Source of the DNA: JBOGZI01 sp050697275
GTDB taxonomy: Bacteria > Actinomycetota > Thermoleophilia > Solirubrobacterales > 70-9
Assembly (NCBI GenBank): GCA_050697275.1
Contig: JBOGZI010000067.1
Coordinates: forward strand, 1 to 8,255
Length of the DNA stretch: 8,255 bases
Reading direction: 5' to 3'
In this document: positions 1 to 6,232 of the stretch, piece by piece
Position numbering within the stretch: the first letter of the stretch is position 1
Layout of the letters: every line of letters starts with the position of its first letter
The notes under the pieces: model-generated
Database searches by the model: none
What the model was told of the DNA's origin: nothing
Seen by the model: the letters and a program-made list of their open reading frames with translations, nothing else
Position numbers and translations under genes: made by a program

Positions 1-1
1 C

Positions 2-445
2 TTATGAGCCACTCTTGGCTCCCTTCTTCGTTGCCGGCTTCTTCTTCGCCATGGGCTTCTTCGCCGCGGGCTTCTTCTCTGCGGTCTTGGCCTGCCCGGC
101 GGGCTTGCGCTGCTTTGATCCGGCGGCGGTTTTTGTGGCCGCTGAATATGAGATGGCGGTCACCTCGAGCCGGGTCAGCTCCGAGCGGTGGCCGGCGCTC
201 CTGCGGTAGCCCTTCTTGGGGCGGTACTTGAAGACCCGCACCTTGGAGCCGCGCTCGTGCCCGGCCACCTTCGCCTCGACCTTGACCTTGTCCAGGTCGT
301 CCCCGACCACCAGCTTCTTGTCGAGCAGCGCCACCGGCCGCAGATCCACCTTCGAGCCCTCCTCGGCGGAGAGGCGGTCGACGAGCAGGGTCGATCCCTT
401 CTCGACGCGGTACTGCTTGCCACCTGTCTCGACCACTGCGTACAT
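2..445 (-). CDS. rplU: 50S ribosomal protein L21 with a Lys/Ala/Pro-rich C-terminal extension
   Basis: L21 binds 23S rRNA in the large ribosomal subunit. The 147-residue protein opens with MYAVVETGGKQYRVEKG, the classic L21 start, and carries the family signature around residues 71-91 (VFKYRPKKGYRR followed by SAGHRSELT). The core ends near residue 100 (LEVTAIS), as expected for a family of about 100 residues. Residues 101-147 are an extra tail of Lys, Ala, Pro and Thr with repeated AKKP-like units, which looks disordered and nucleic-acid binding. The ATG lies 12 bases after the RNase E/G stop. A weak GAGAG ribosome-binding sequence 9 bases upstream overlaps that stop, which suggests translational coupling. 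The TAA stop at 4..2 makes the gene complete. rpmA and obg usually follow rplU, but they would lie beyond the left edge. The identification is secure; a role for the tail is inference. Confidence 0.98.
   Translation of the reverse strand: MYAVVETGGKQYRVEKGSTLLVDRLSAEEGSKVDLRPVALLDKKLVVGDDLDKVKVEAKVAGHERGSKVRVFKYRPKKGYRRSAGHRSELTRLEVTAISYSAATKTAAGSKQRKPAGQAKTAEKKPAAKKPMAKKKPATKKGAKSGS
36..81 (-). repeat. Imperfect short tandem repeat encoding AKKP-like units in the L21 tail
   Basis: On the plus strand the string ggcttcttc recurs at 36, 54 and 69, that is, at steps of 18 and 15 bases. On the coding strand these are in-frame copies of Lys-Lys followed by Pro or a similar residue, giving the KKPAAKKPMAKKKP stretch. 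The periodicity in multiples of three is compatible with expansion by slippage inside the reading frame, or with simple selection for a lysine-rich tail. Confidence 0.6.
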
Positions 446-457
446 GTTCGATCGCTC

Positions 458-2329
458 TCAGTCGTCCTTGGAGCCCCCGCGGGCGCGCGAGCGCCGTCTG
501 CCGCCCCTGCTTCCGCGGCGCCTGCGTCCTCCGGAGGAGGTGGCCGATTCTAGCTTCTCGCCCCCGCCGTTCACGGCACCATTCCCGTCGAGCAGGGAGG
601 CGGTCGCCGAGGAGCGCCCGACGCTCTCGATCCTGACCATGCGCCGCTCGCCGACGTGCTTGCCGGCGCCGGTGACGCTGACGATGTAGGCGTCGACGCG
701 TGCGACCGCGTCGTCGGCGTTGTACATGTGCGGCTCCTCGATCGTGACCAGCACCTCCTCGCCGACCTGGAAGGGGAGGGCGCGCTGCTCGATCTCCTCG
801 CGGCCGCCGGTCTCGACCACCTCGAAGGTGTCGAGCGGCAGTGCGTCGCCGCCCTCGAAGTGGAAGCTCTTCCCGGTCTCCTCCTCGAGCTCGGCGAGCC
901 CCGAGTCCGGCGAGAGCAGCTCGGCCGCCACGCGCGGGTTGACCCGCACCAGGAAGGCCTCCGGCTTGGGCTGGTCGGCAACCACCTCCTGGAGCTTGCG
1001 CACGATCGAGATCGCCACCGTCTCCTCGGAGGACACGACCCCCTCGCCGTCGCAGGTGGGGCAGCGCTTGGTGAGGATCTCGCGGACGCCGTCGGTGACG
1101 TTCTGCCGGGTCATCTCCACCAGACCGAGGGGCGAGACCTCGACCACGTAGGTCTTGGTCCGATCCTCGTCCAGCGCGCTTCGGAGCGTCTTCAGCACCT
1201 GGTCACGGTTGCGCGACCGGGCCATGTCGATGAAGTCGATCACGATGATCCCGCCGATGTCCCGCATCCGGAGCTGGCGCACCACCTCGTCGGCGGCCTC
1301 GACGTTGACCTTGGTGATCGTGTCCTCGAGCCGGCCCTTGCCGCGGCCGGTGAACGAGCCGGTGTTGATGTCGATCACGGTCAGCGCCTCCGCGTAGTCG
1401 ATCATCAGGTAGCCGCCCGAGGACAGGTCCACCCGCCGGGAGAGCACGGAGTCGAAGGCCTCCTCCACCCCCCATTTCTCGAGCAGCGGCTTCTTCTCCT
1501 TGTAGAGCTGGACGCTGTCGGCGAGCTCGGGCGCCGTCCGCTGCAGGAACTTCGTGACGCGGTCGTGCTGCTTGGGGTCATCGATGATCGCGCCCTCGAA
1601 CTCCTCCACCAGCACGTCGCGGACGACCCGGATCGACAGGTCCGCTTCCTGGAAGACCATCTGCCCGGCCTCGGCCTTGGCGGCCCGCTCCTCGACCACC
1701 TCGTTGAGGCGGTGCAGGTAGGCGATCTCCCGCACGAAGTCCTCCTTCTTGCCGCCCTGCGCGGCGGTGCGAACGATCACGCCGCCCTTGCCCGTGTCCA
1801 CCTGCTCGATCAGCTTGCGGAGGCGCTGGCGCTCCTTGTCGGGAAGGCGCTTGGAGACGCCGACGCCGCCGCCCTGCGGCATGTAGACGAGGTAGCGGCC
1901 GGCGATCGAGAGCTGCATCGAGAGCCGCGCCCCCTTGGTCTTGAGCGGGTCCTTGACCACCTGCACGATGATCTCCTGGCCGGGCTTGATCAGCTCGGCG
2001 ATGCTCCGCCCGCGGCCGTGACCGCGCTTCGGCACCGCCTTGCCGCCCGGCAGGACGATCTCGTCGACGTGCAGGAAGCCGTTTCGCTCCAGGCCGATGT
2101 CGACGAAGGCGGCCTCCATGCCGGGCAGGACGTTGTCGACGCGGCCCTTGTAGATGTTTCCAACGATGGAGCGCTTGCCGCGGCGCTCCACGTAGAGCTC
2201 GGCGACCTTCCAGTCGCCGCCGGGTGCCGCCTTCTTGCGGCGCTTGCCGCGGCTGGGCGCTCCCTTTGCCTCGAGCACGGCGACGCGGGTCTCCCCGCGG
2301 TCGACGCTGACGAGGATGTTCTTCTTCAT
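458..2329 (-). CDS. rng: RNase E/G family endoribonuclease
   Basis: This is a single-strand-specific endoribonuclease for rRNA/tRNA maturation and mRNA decay. The 623-residue protein has an S1 RNA-binding region at about 41-140 (GNIYKGRVDNVLPGMEAAFVD), the 5'-monophosphate sensor pair R187-T188 in GVIVRTA, and the two metal-binding catalytic aspartates D320 (VIDINTG) and D365 (GGIIVIDFIDM). A CPTC zinc-link motif lies at 423-426. Residues about 22-40 are a basic insert (GKRRKK) not present in E. coli RNase E or G. Residues about 518-582 look like a TRAM/OB barrel, and 599-620 is an Arg/Gly-rich tail. The open frame extends upstream to 2620 into rodA, but ATG at 2329 follows an AAAGGA site and begins the family-like MKKNILVS, so I chose it. 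It is shorter than typical actinobacterial RNase E (often about 1000 residues), so whether it is rne or rng is open. It stops 12 bases before rplU. Confidence 0.95.
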   Translation of the reverse strand: MKKNILVSVDRGETRVAVLEAKGAPSRGKRRKKAAPGGDWKVAELYVERRGKRSIVGNIYKGRVDNVLPGMEAAFVDIGLERNGFLHVDEIVLPGGKAVPKRGHGRGRSIAELIKPGQEIIVQVVKDPLKTKGARLSMQLSIAGRYLVYMPQGGGVGVSKRLPDKERQRLRKLIEQVDTGKGGVIVRTAAQGGKKEDFVREIAYLHRLNEVVEERAAKAEAGQMVFQEADLSIRVVRDVLVEEFEGAIIDDPKQHDRVTKFLQRTAPELADSVQLYKEKKPLLEKWGVEEAFDSVLSRRVDLSSGGYLMIDYAEALTVIDINTGSFTGRGKGRLEDTITKVNVEAADEVVRQLRMRDIGGIIVIDFIDMARSRNRDQVLKTLRSALDEDRTKTYVVEVSPLGLVEMTRQNVTDGVREILTKRCPTCDGEGVVSSEETVAISIVRKLQEVVADQPKPEAFLVRVNPRVAAELLSPDSGLAELEEETGKSFHFEGGDALPLDTFEVVETGGREEIEQRALPFQVGEEVLVTIEEPHMYNADDAVARVDAYIVSVTGAGKHVGERRMVRIESVGRSSATASLLDGNGAVNGGGEKLESATSSGGRRRRGSRGGRRRSRARGGSKDD

Positions 2330-2334
2330 GTTGT

Positions 2335-2340
2335 TCCTTT
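2335..2340 (-). promoter_or_regulatory. Ribosome-binding site of the RNase E/G gene
   Basis: The coding strand reads AAAGGA followed by ACAAC and ATG, a 5-base spacer. This is among the clearest Shine-Dalgarno sequences in the window. It decides the start at 2329 over in-frame upstream starts that would overlap rodA. Confidence 0.75.
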
Positions 2341-2432
2341 CTGCGCAGCCCGAAACCAGCGTGCCGCCGGACCGCCGCCAGTGGCGAGGGTCGCGGCGAG
2401 GGAGATGCGAGGGTGCTCCGACGATGCCACGG

Positions 2433-2448
2433 CGCTCCGATAGGAGCG
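2433..2448 (-). promoter_or_regulatory. Small perfect hairpin in the RNase E/G leader
   Basis: On the coding strand CGCTCC and GGAGCG form a perfect 6-base-pair stem with a 4-base TATC loop. It lies 53 bases after the rodA stop and 103 bases before the RNase start. No T-run follows, so it is not a standard intrinsic terminator. It could be an RNA stability or processing element, or chance in GC-rich DNA. Confidence 0.4.
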
Positions 2449-2501
2449 ACCCGTTGCATGCGGGAGGAGCAATCCGTTTGATGTCTTTTGGTCTCGGTGG
2501 C

Positions 2502-3707
2502 TCAGCGCAACAGTGGGGTCGGTGCCCTGCTGCTGCTGCGGGAGTTGAGCTGCGCCTGAACGTGGATGCTCTGTAAGAGGCCGATCGCGATGAAGGTGAC
2601 CAGGACCGAGGAGCCCCCATATGAGAGCAGGGGCAGGGTGATTCCGGTCACGGGCATGATCCCCAGAGTCATGCCGACGTTGACCAGGACCTGGCACAGG
2701 AGCATGGCGACGATGCCGCCGGCGATCAGCGTCCCGTACAAGTTCTTGGAGAGCGTCAGGATGCGCAGCGTTCTCCAGATCAGCAGGGCGTAGAGGGATA
2801 GGACGAATGCGGCTCCCAGGAACCCGAAGCGCTCCCCGATCACGGCGAAGACGAAGTCCGTGTGCCGCTCGGGAAGGAACTCGAGCTCGGTCTGAGTCGA
2901 GCGATCGCCCCGGCCGGTCTTGCCGCCGGATCCGATCGCGATCTGACTCTGGTTGATCTGATAGCTCGAGTCGCCGGGGTCGTCACTGGGGTTGAGAAAG
3001 CTTGTCAGCCGCTCCTGCTGGTAATCGCGCAGGATCGGCACCCCGGCTGCCGGCGCGACCACGAGCGCCAAGGTGGCGGCGATTGCCGCCACACCGCCCA
3101 TGACCGCGAAGTGCCGCCATGGCACGCCGGCCAGGAAGAGAACCGCGAGTGTGATGACCACGAGCACGAATCCCGTGCCGAGGTCGGGTTGAAGGAAGAC
3201 GAGTGCCGCCAGCGCCAGGCCCAGCGCGAGCATGCGCGCGGTCTGGCGGGCGGGGGTCCCGCGACGCGTCCGCTCGATCACGAAGGCCGCGAGCGCGACG
3301 ACGAGCAGGACCTTGGCTAGCTCCGAGGGCTGGAAGCGGAAGTAGGGGAGCTCGATCCAGCGATTCGAGCCGCGCGCCGCCGTGCCGAACAGCAGCACGA
3401 AGACGATCGCGGCAACCATCAGCGAGTAGAGGCCGACTCGGATCTCGCGGAAGCGCGAGTAGTCGATCCTCGCCACCGCCAGCATCAGGGCGATTCCGAT
3501 CAGCCCGTAGAGGGACTGGCGGATGACGAAGTAGAGGGGCTGCCCGGGGACGTCGTCCGAGGTTGCGCTCGCCAGCGTGAAGACGCTGAAGGCGATCAGC
3601 CCGATTGCGGCCGCCAGCAGGACCCCGTCGAAGTAGGGCAGGCTGAAGCGCTCGCCGATCGTGGCGCGGCGCTCGGACAGCGTCAGTGGCCTGGCTGCCT
3701 CCATCAC
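2502..3707 (-). CDS. rodA: RodA, SEDS-family peptidoglycan glycosyltransferase
   Basis: RodA polymerises lipid II into glycan strands at the lateral wall, paired with PBP2. The 401-residue protein is strongly hydrophobic with about ten membrane segments, as usual for the family. SEDS landmarks are GSNRWI (113-118), FQPSELAK (125-132), QPDLGTG (173-179), SYQINQSQIAIGSGG (248-262), FLPERHTDF (277-285) with the conserved Asp at 284, GMTLGIMPVTG (345-355) and LSYGGSS (361-367). The first codon is GTG at 3707 and the second is ATG at 3704. GAGGTG abuts the ATG too closely for a normal ribosome-binding site, so the exact start is uncertain by one codon. The gene follows the PBP2 stop after 37 bases. 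The family is secure. RodA rather than FtsW is chosen because of the neighbouring mreCD and PBP2. Confidence 0.96.
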   Translation of the reverse strand: MMEAARPLTLSERRATIGERFSLPYFDGVLLAAAIGLIAFSVFTLASATSDDVPGQPLYFVIRQSLYGLIGIALMLAVARIDYSRFREIRVGLYSLMVAAIVFVLLFGTAARGSNRWIELPYFRFQPSELAKVLLVVALAAFVIERTRRGTPARQTARMLALGLALAALVFLQPDLGTGFVLVVITLAVLFLAGVPWRHFAVMGGVAAIAATLALVVAPAAGVPILRDYQQERLTSFLNPSDDPGDSSYQINQSQIAIGSGGKTGRGDRSTQTELEFLPERHTDFVFAVIGERFGFLGAAFVLSLYALLIWRTLRILTLSKNLYGTLIAGGIVAMLLCQVLVNVGMTLGIMPVTGITLPLLSYGGSSVLVTFIAIGLLQSIHVQAQLNSRSSSRAPTPLLR

Positions 3708-3744
3708 CTCAGGGTAACTTCGATCGACTGCGCAGCTTCCACGG

Positions 3745-5634
3745 TCACTCTCGAACGGTCCCCGGCTGCTCGGACAACGCGATCGCGGGCGTGATGCCCC
3801 GCTTGAAGTACTTCTCGAGGATGCGGGCCGCGACCGGGGCGGCCGCGTCGACGCCGAACCCGGCCCGCTCGATGGTCACGGCGACAGCGATCTCCGGCTT
3901 GTCGGCCGGCGCCACGGCGACGTACCAGGATTGATCCGCTCGCCCGATCCCGCGCTCGGCGGTACCCGTCTTGCCCGCGACCTGGACCGGGAAGTTCCCG
4001 AACACCGGGTACGAGGTCCCTCCCTGCTCCATCGCCGCGCGGGTGAGTCCGTTCATGATCGTCTCCGCCCCGTCCGGGAGCTCGAGCTGCCGCTTCGGCG
4101 CCGGCCGGATCTCCTCGAGCACCTCGCCCGTCACGGTCTCGACCTGGTCGGCCAGATGGGGGCGCAGGACCCTGCCCCCGTTGGCGATCGCGGCGTAGGC
4201 GATCGCCATCTGCAGCGGGTTCACCTGGAGGTCGCCCTGCCCGACGGCGAGGTTGATGTTGTCGCCGGCCGCCCAGGGCCGGTCCGTGAGCCCCTGCTTG
4301 TAGAGACGGTTGCGCCAGGCGGGAGAGGGAATCAGGCCCTCGGCCTCGGCGGGAAGGTCGATGCCGGTCGGCTCGGCGAGGCCGAGATCGCCCGCCCAGT
4401 CCTGGATCGGGCCTCCCCGACCCTTGGGCTCGTCGGCCTGGAGCCCCAGCTCGTAGAAGTAGACGTCCGAGGAGAACTTGAAGGCATCGCTCATGTTGAT
4501 CGGGCCGTAGACCGCGTCGTCGGCGTTCCTGAGCGTGAGCACGTCGATCTTGAACACACCGTCGTCGTAGTAGGTCTCGTTCGGAGTGATCAGCTCCTCG
4601 TCGAGCGCCGCCAGCGCCGTGATCGGCTTGAACACGGATCCGCTCGGATAGAGGCCCTGGATCGCGCGGTTGGCGAGCGGCGCGTCGTTCTCGCGCGAGG
4701 TCAGCTCCCTGTACTGGCGCTCGGTGATCGGCTCGCTGTAGATCGCCGGGTCGAAGCCGGGCGACGAGCCCAGCGCCAGCACGTCGCCGTCGTTGACGTT
4801 CAGCACCGCGAAGGCACCCGGCAGCCCGAAGGAGCTGAGCGCTCCCTCGGCCTGCGCCTGCAGGTCCGCGTCGATCGTCAGCCGCACGTTGTCCCCCGAG
4901 CGGGCGGGCTTACCCACCAGCTGGCGGCTGGGACGGCCGAGCGCGTCCACCTGGACCCGCTCGGTGCCCGGCTTGCCGCGCAGGAAGCGGTCGTACTCGT
5001 ACTCGATTCCGGACTGGCCCACCAGGTCGCCCTGCTTCAGACCCGCGTAGCGGGGCTGGTCGAGCTGCTCGGCGGTCACCTCACCGACGTTGCCGAACAG
5101 GTGCTCAGCGATGTCCCCCTGCTTGTAGTCGCGCCTGAAGATCCGTTCCACGCTTACCCCCGGGAACCGCTCCTGGTTCTCGCGGAGGTAGAAGACCGCG
5201 TCCATCCCGAGTCCCTCTCGCAGGATCACCGGGCTGTTGGGGGCCTCCTTGCGGACGCTCTCGATCTCCTGCTCGATCTCGCCCGGCCTCATCCCGGTGA
5301 CGTCGGCGAGCCGCCCCATCTCGGCCTTGCGCTCGGGGCCGCGCTTGGGCAGCTCTCGCGGCTCGACCTGGAGGGCGAGCTGGTTGCGGTTGACCACCAG
5401 GACCTTGCCGTCCCGGTCGAGGATGTTGCCCCGGGGAGCCTGCACCCGGACCTCGCGGACTCGGTTGTCATTCGCCTGATCGAGGTAGCGGTCGCCTGAC
5501 AGCACCTGCAGGTACCAGAGCCGCAGGAAGATCACCGCGAAGATCGCGATCGCGAGCCCGGTCAGGATGGTGATCCTGATCGCGAGCGGGGAGCTGCGGG
5601 GGGGTGGCTCTGTCTCGGGTCTGCGCAGGTACAT
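3745..5634 (-). CDS. mrdA: Penicillin-binding protein 2, elongation-specific peptidoglycan transpeptidase
   Basis: This class B PBP cross-links nascent peptidoglycan made by RodA during side-wall growth. The 629-residue protein has a short cytoplasmic start and a single membrane anchor at about 18-40. A non-catalytic pedestal domain follows, with APRGNILDRDGKVL (66-79) and GQSGIEYEYDRFLRG (206-220). The transpeptidase domain has the SxxK nucleophile S333-K336 (YPSGSVFKP), the SxD motif S388-D390 (FKFSSDVYF) and KTGTAE from K555. All catalytic motifs are intact. The ATG at 5634 lies 15 bases after the mreD stop; a GAGGGG site overlaps that stop with an 11-base spacer, which suggests coupled translation. 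The 37-base gap to rodA fits the usual PBP2-RodA pairing. In Gram-positives the gene is often called pbpA. I see no truncation or frameshift. Confidence 0.97.
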   Translation of the reverse strand: MYLRRPETEPPPRSSPLAIRITILTGLAIAIFAVIFLRLWYLQVLSGDRYLDQANDNRVREVRVQAPRGNILDRDGKVLVVNRNQLALQVEPRELPKRGPERKAEMGRLADVTGMRPGEIEQEIESVRKEAPNSPVILREGLGMDAVFYLRENQERFPGVSVERIFRRDYKQGDIAEHLFGNVGEVTAEQLDQPRYAGLKQGDLVGQSGIEYEYDRFLRGKPGTERVQVDALGRPSRQLVGKPARSGDNVRLTIDADLQAQAEGALSSFGLPGAFAVLNVNDGDVLALGSSPGFDPAIYSEPITERQYRELTSRENDAPLANRAIQGLYPSGSVFKPITALAALDEELITPNETYYDDGVFKIDVLTLRNADDAVYGPINMSDAFKFSSDVYFYELGLQADEPKGRGGPIQDWAGDLGLAEPTGIDLPAEAEGLIPSPAWRNRLYKQGLTDRPWAAGDNINLAVGQGDLQVNPLQMAIAYAAIANGGRVLRPHLADQVETVTGEVLEEIRPAPKRQLELPDGAETIMNGLTRAAMEQGGTSYPVFGNFPVQVAGKTGTAERGIGRADQSWYVAVAPADKPEIAVAVTIERAGFGVDAAAPVAARILEKYFKRGITPAIALSEQPGTVRE

Positions 5635-5645
5635 GTCGTGATCAG

Positions 5646-5651
5646 CCCCTC
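5646..5651 (-). promoter_or_regulatory. Ribosome-binding site of PBP2 overlapping the mreD stop
   Basis: The coding strand reads AGATGAGGGG, so GAGGGG begins inside the mreD stop codon and sits 11 bases before the PBP2 ATG. Ribosomes finishing mreD would expose or reload at this site, consistent with coupled production of the elongasome parts. The spacer is longer than ideal. Confidence 0.5.
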
Positions 5652-6204
5652 ATCTCGACTCGGCGGGGCTCGCCGCGACCGGCCGCCGGGCGCGCCGGCG
5701 CTCGTCGATCAGCGCGGGCCTCAGCAAGAGTCTGACGAGATAGAAGACGGGAATCGCGAGCGCCGCCCCGATCAGCGTCTTCAGGAAGGCGTCGCGGATG
5801 ACGAGCGGGCTCACGTTGGCCTCGACCCCGATCCCCACCTGGATCGCGGCGAAGGTGAGCACCCCGAGCAGGGTGATGCCCCCGCCCAGCAGCGGCAGGG
5901 CACCCCTGGTCGGCGGCGCGACGCTCTCGCGGTAGCGTCCGGCGACATAGCCGACCGCGAGCAGCGTGAGCGCGAAGGCGCCGAGCAGCTCCAACAGCAA
6001 GCAGTCGATCAGGAGGCCGACCGAGAACCCGGTCACCGCCCCAGTGAGGCTGCCGCCGAGCAGGCCGATCGACATCACCACGAGGACGGCGAGATCGGGG
6101 CTGGTGCCGAGGATGACCATCTCCGAGAAGCAGGCGACCTGGGCGACCGCGATGAGCAGCGCGATCAGCCCCAGCCTGACCATGATCCGGGGGGTGAGGA
6201 TCAT
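5650..6204 (-). CDS. mreD: Rod shape-determining protein MreD
   Basis: MreD is a small integral membrane protein of the elongasome that acts with MreC to regulate RodA-PBP2. The 184-residue product has about five to six hydrophobic segments: roughly 9-26, 29-50, 53-71, 73-89, 102-124 and 141-160. It ends in a basic cytoplasmic tail (DERRRARRP). Its length fits the family (about 160-180). Sequence identity across MreD proteins is low, so the call rests on the membrane pattern, the length and the position between mreC and PBP2. ATG at 6204 was chosen because AGGTG lies 7 bases upstream; the frame is open to 6363, but those upstream codons overlap mreC and are rich in Arg, Ser and Pro, unlike a membrane protein. 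A second ATG at 6183 is possible but lacks a good site. It starts 28 bases after mreC ends. Confidence 0.93.
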   Translation of the reverse strand: MILTPRIMVRLGLIALLIAVAQVACFSEMVILGTSPDLAVLVVMSIGLLGGSLTGAVTGFSVGLLIDCLLLELLGAFALTLLAVGYVAGRYRESVAPPTRGALPLLGGGITLLGVLTFAAIQVGIGVEANVSPLVIRDAFLKTLIGAALAIPVFYLVRLLLRPALIDERRRARRPVAASPAESR

Positions 6205-6211
6205 GCGCCGG

Positions 6212-6216
6212 CACCT
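6212..6216 (-). promoter_or_regulatory. Ribosome-binding site of mreD
   Basis: The coding strand has AGGTG, then a 7-base spacer, then ATG at 6204. It supports the 6204 start over the open upstream frame and over the later ATG at 6183. Confidence 0.55.
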
Positions 6217-6232
6217 GGCGTCCGAGGTCGGG

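Larger units (their letters stand above)
2330..2501 (-). other. 172-base intergenic region between rodA and the RNase E/G gene (possible mRNA leader)
   Basis: This is the only gap over 50 bases between genes in the window. On the coding strand it holds the rodA end, a small perfect hairpin, then a GC-rich stretch and the AAAGGA site. I found no convincing -35/-10 pair and no hairpin followed by a T-run. The frame opening at the ATG at 2459 only runs out of frame into the RNase gene and resembles no protein. The spacing suggests that the RNase gene has its own promoter or a regulated 5' leader, as RNase E does in E. coli, where it feeds back on its own leader. That comparison is inference. Confidence 0.5.

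Noticed and set aside
656..2443. A 595-codon open frame on the plus strand opposite the RNase E/G gene
   Set aside because: It is a long antisense shadow typical of very GC-rich DNA: the product is dominated by His, Leu, Val, Asp and Arg with no recognisable domain, and the opposite strand encodes a clearly conserved enzyme.
2433..2448. Intrinsic transcription terminator after rodA
   Set aside because: The perfect 6-base-pair hairpin is not followed by a T-run, so it was recorded only as a possible leader structure.
1578..2459. A 293-codon minus-strand frame starting in the rodA-RNase gap
   Set aside because: It runs out of frame through the RNase gene with an Arg/Pro/Gly-heavy product and no recognisable family.
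2330..2620. A 97-residue N-terminal extension of the RNase E/G protein starting at 2620
   Set aside because: It would overlap rodA by more than 100 bases, its residues look like random GC-rich translation, and ATG at 2329 has a strong ribosome-binding site and a family-like beginning.
4465..4473. Apparent loss of the SxN motif in PBP2 (reads SSD)
   Set aside because: An Asp at the third position is common in elongation-type PBP2 proteins, so this is not a defect.
3931..5499. A 522-codon open frame on the plus strand opposite PBP2
   Set aside because: Same compositional shadow; it has no motif or membrane pattern, while the minus strand carries intact PBP2 catalytic motifs.
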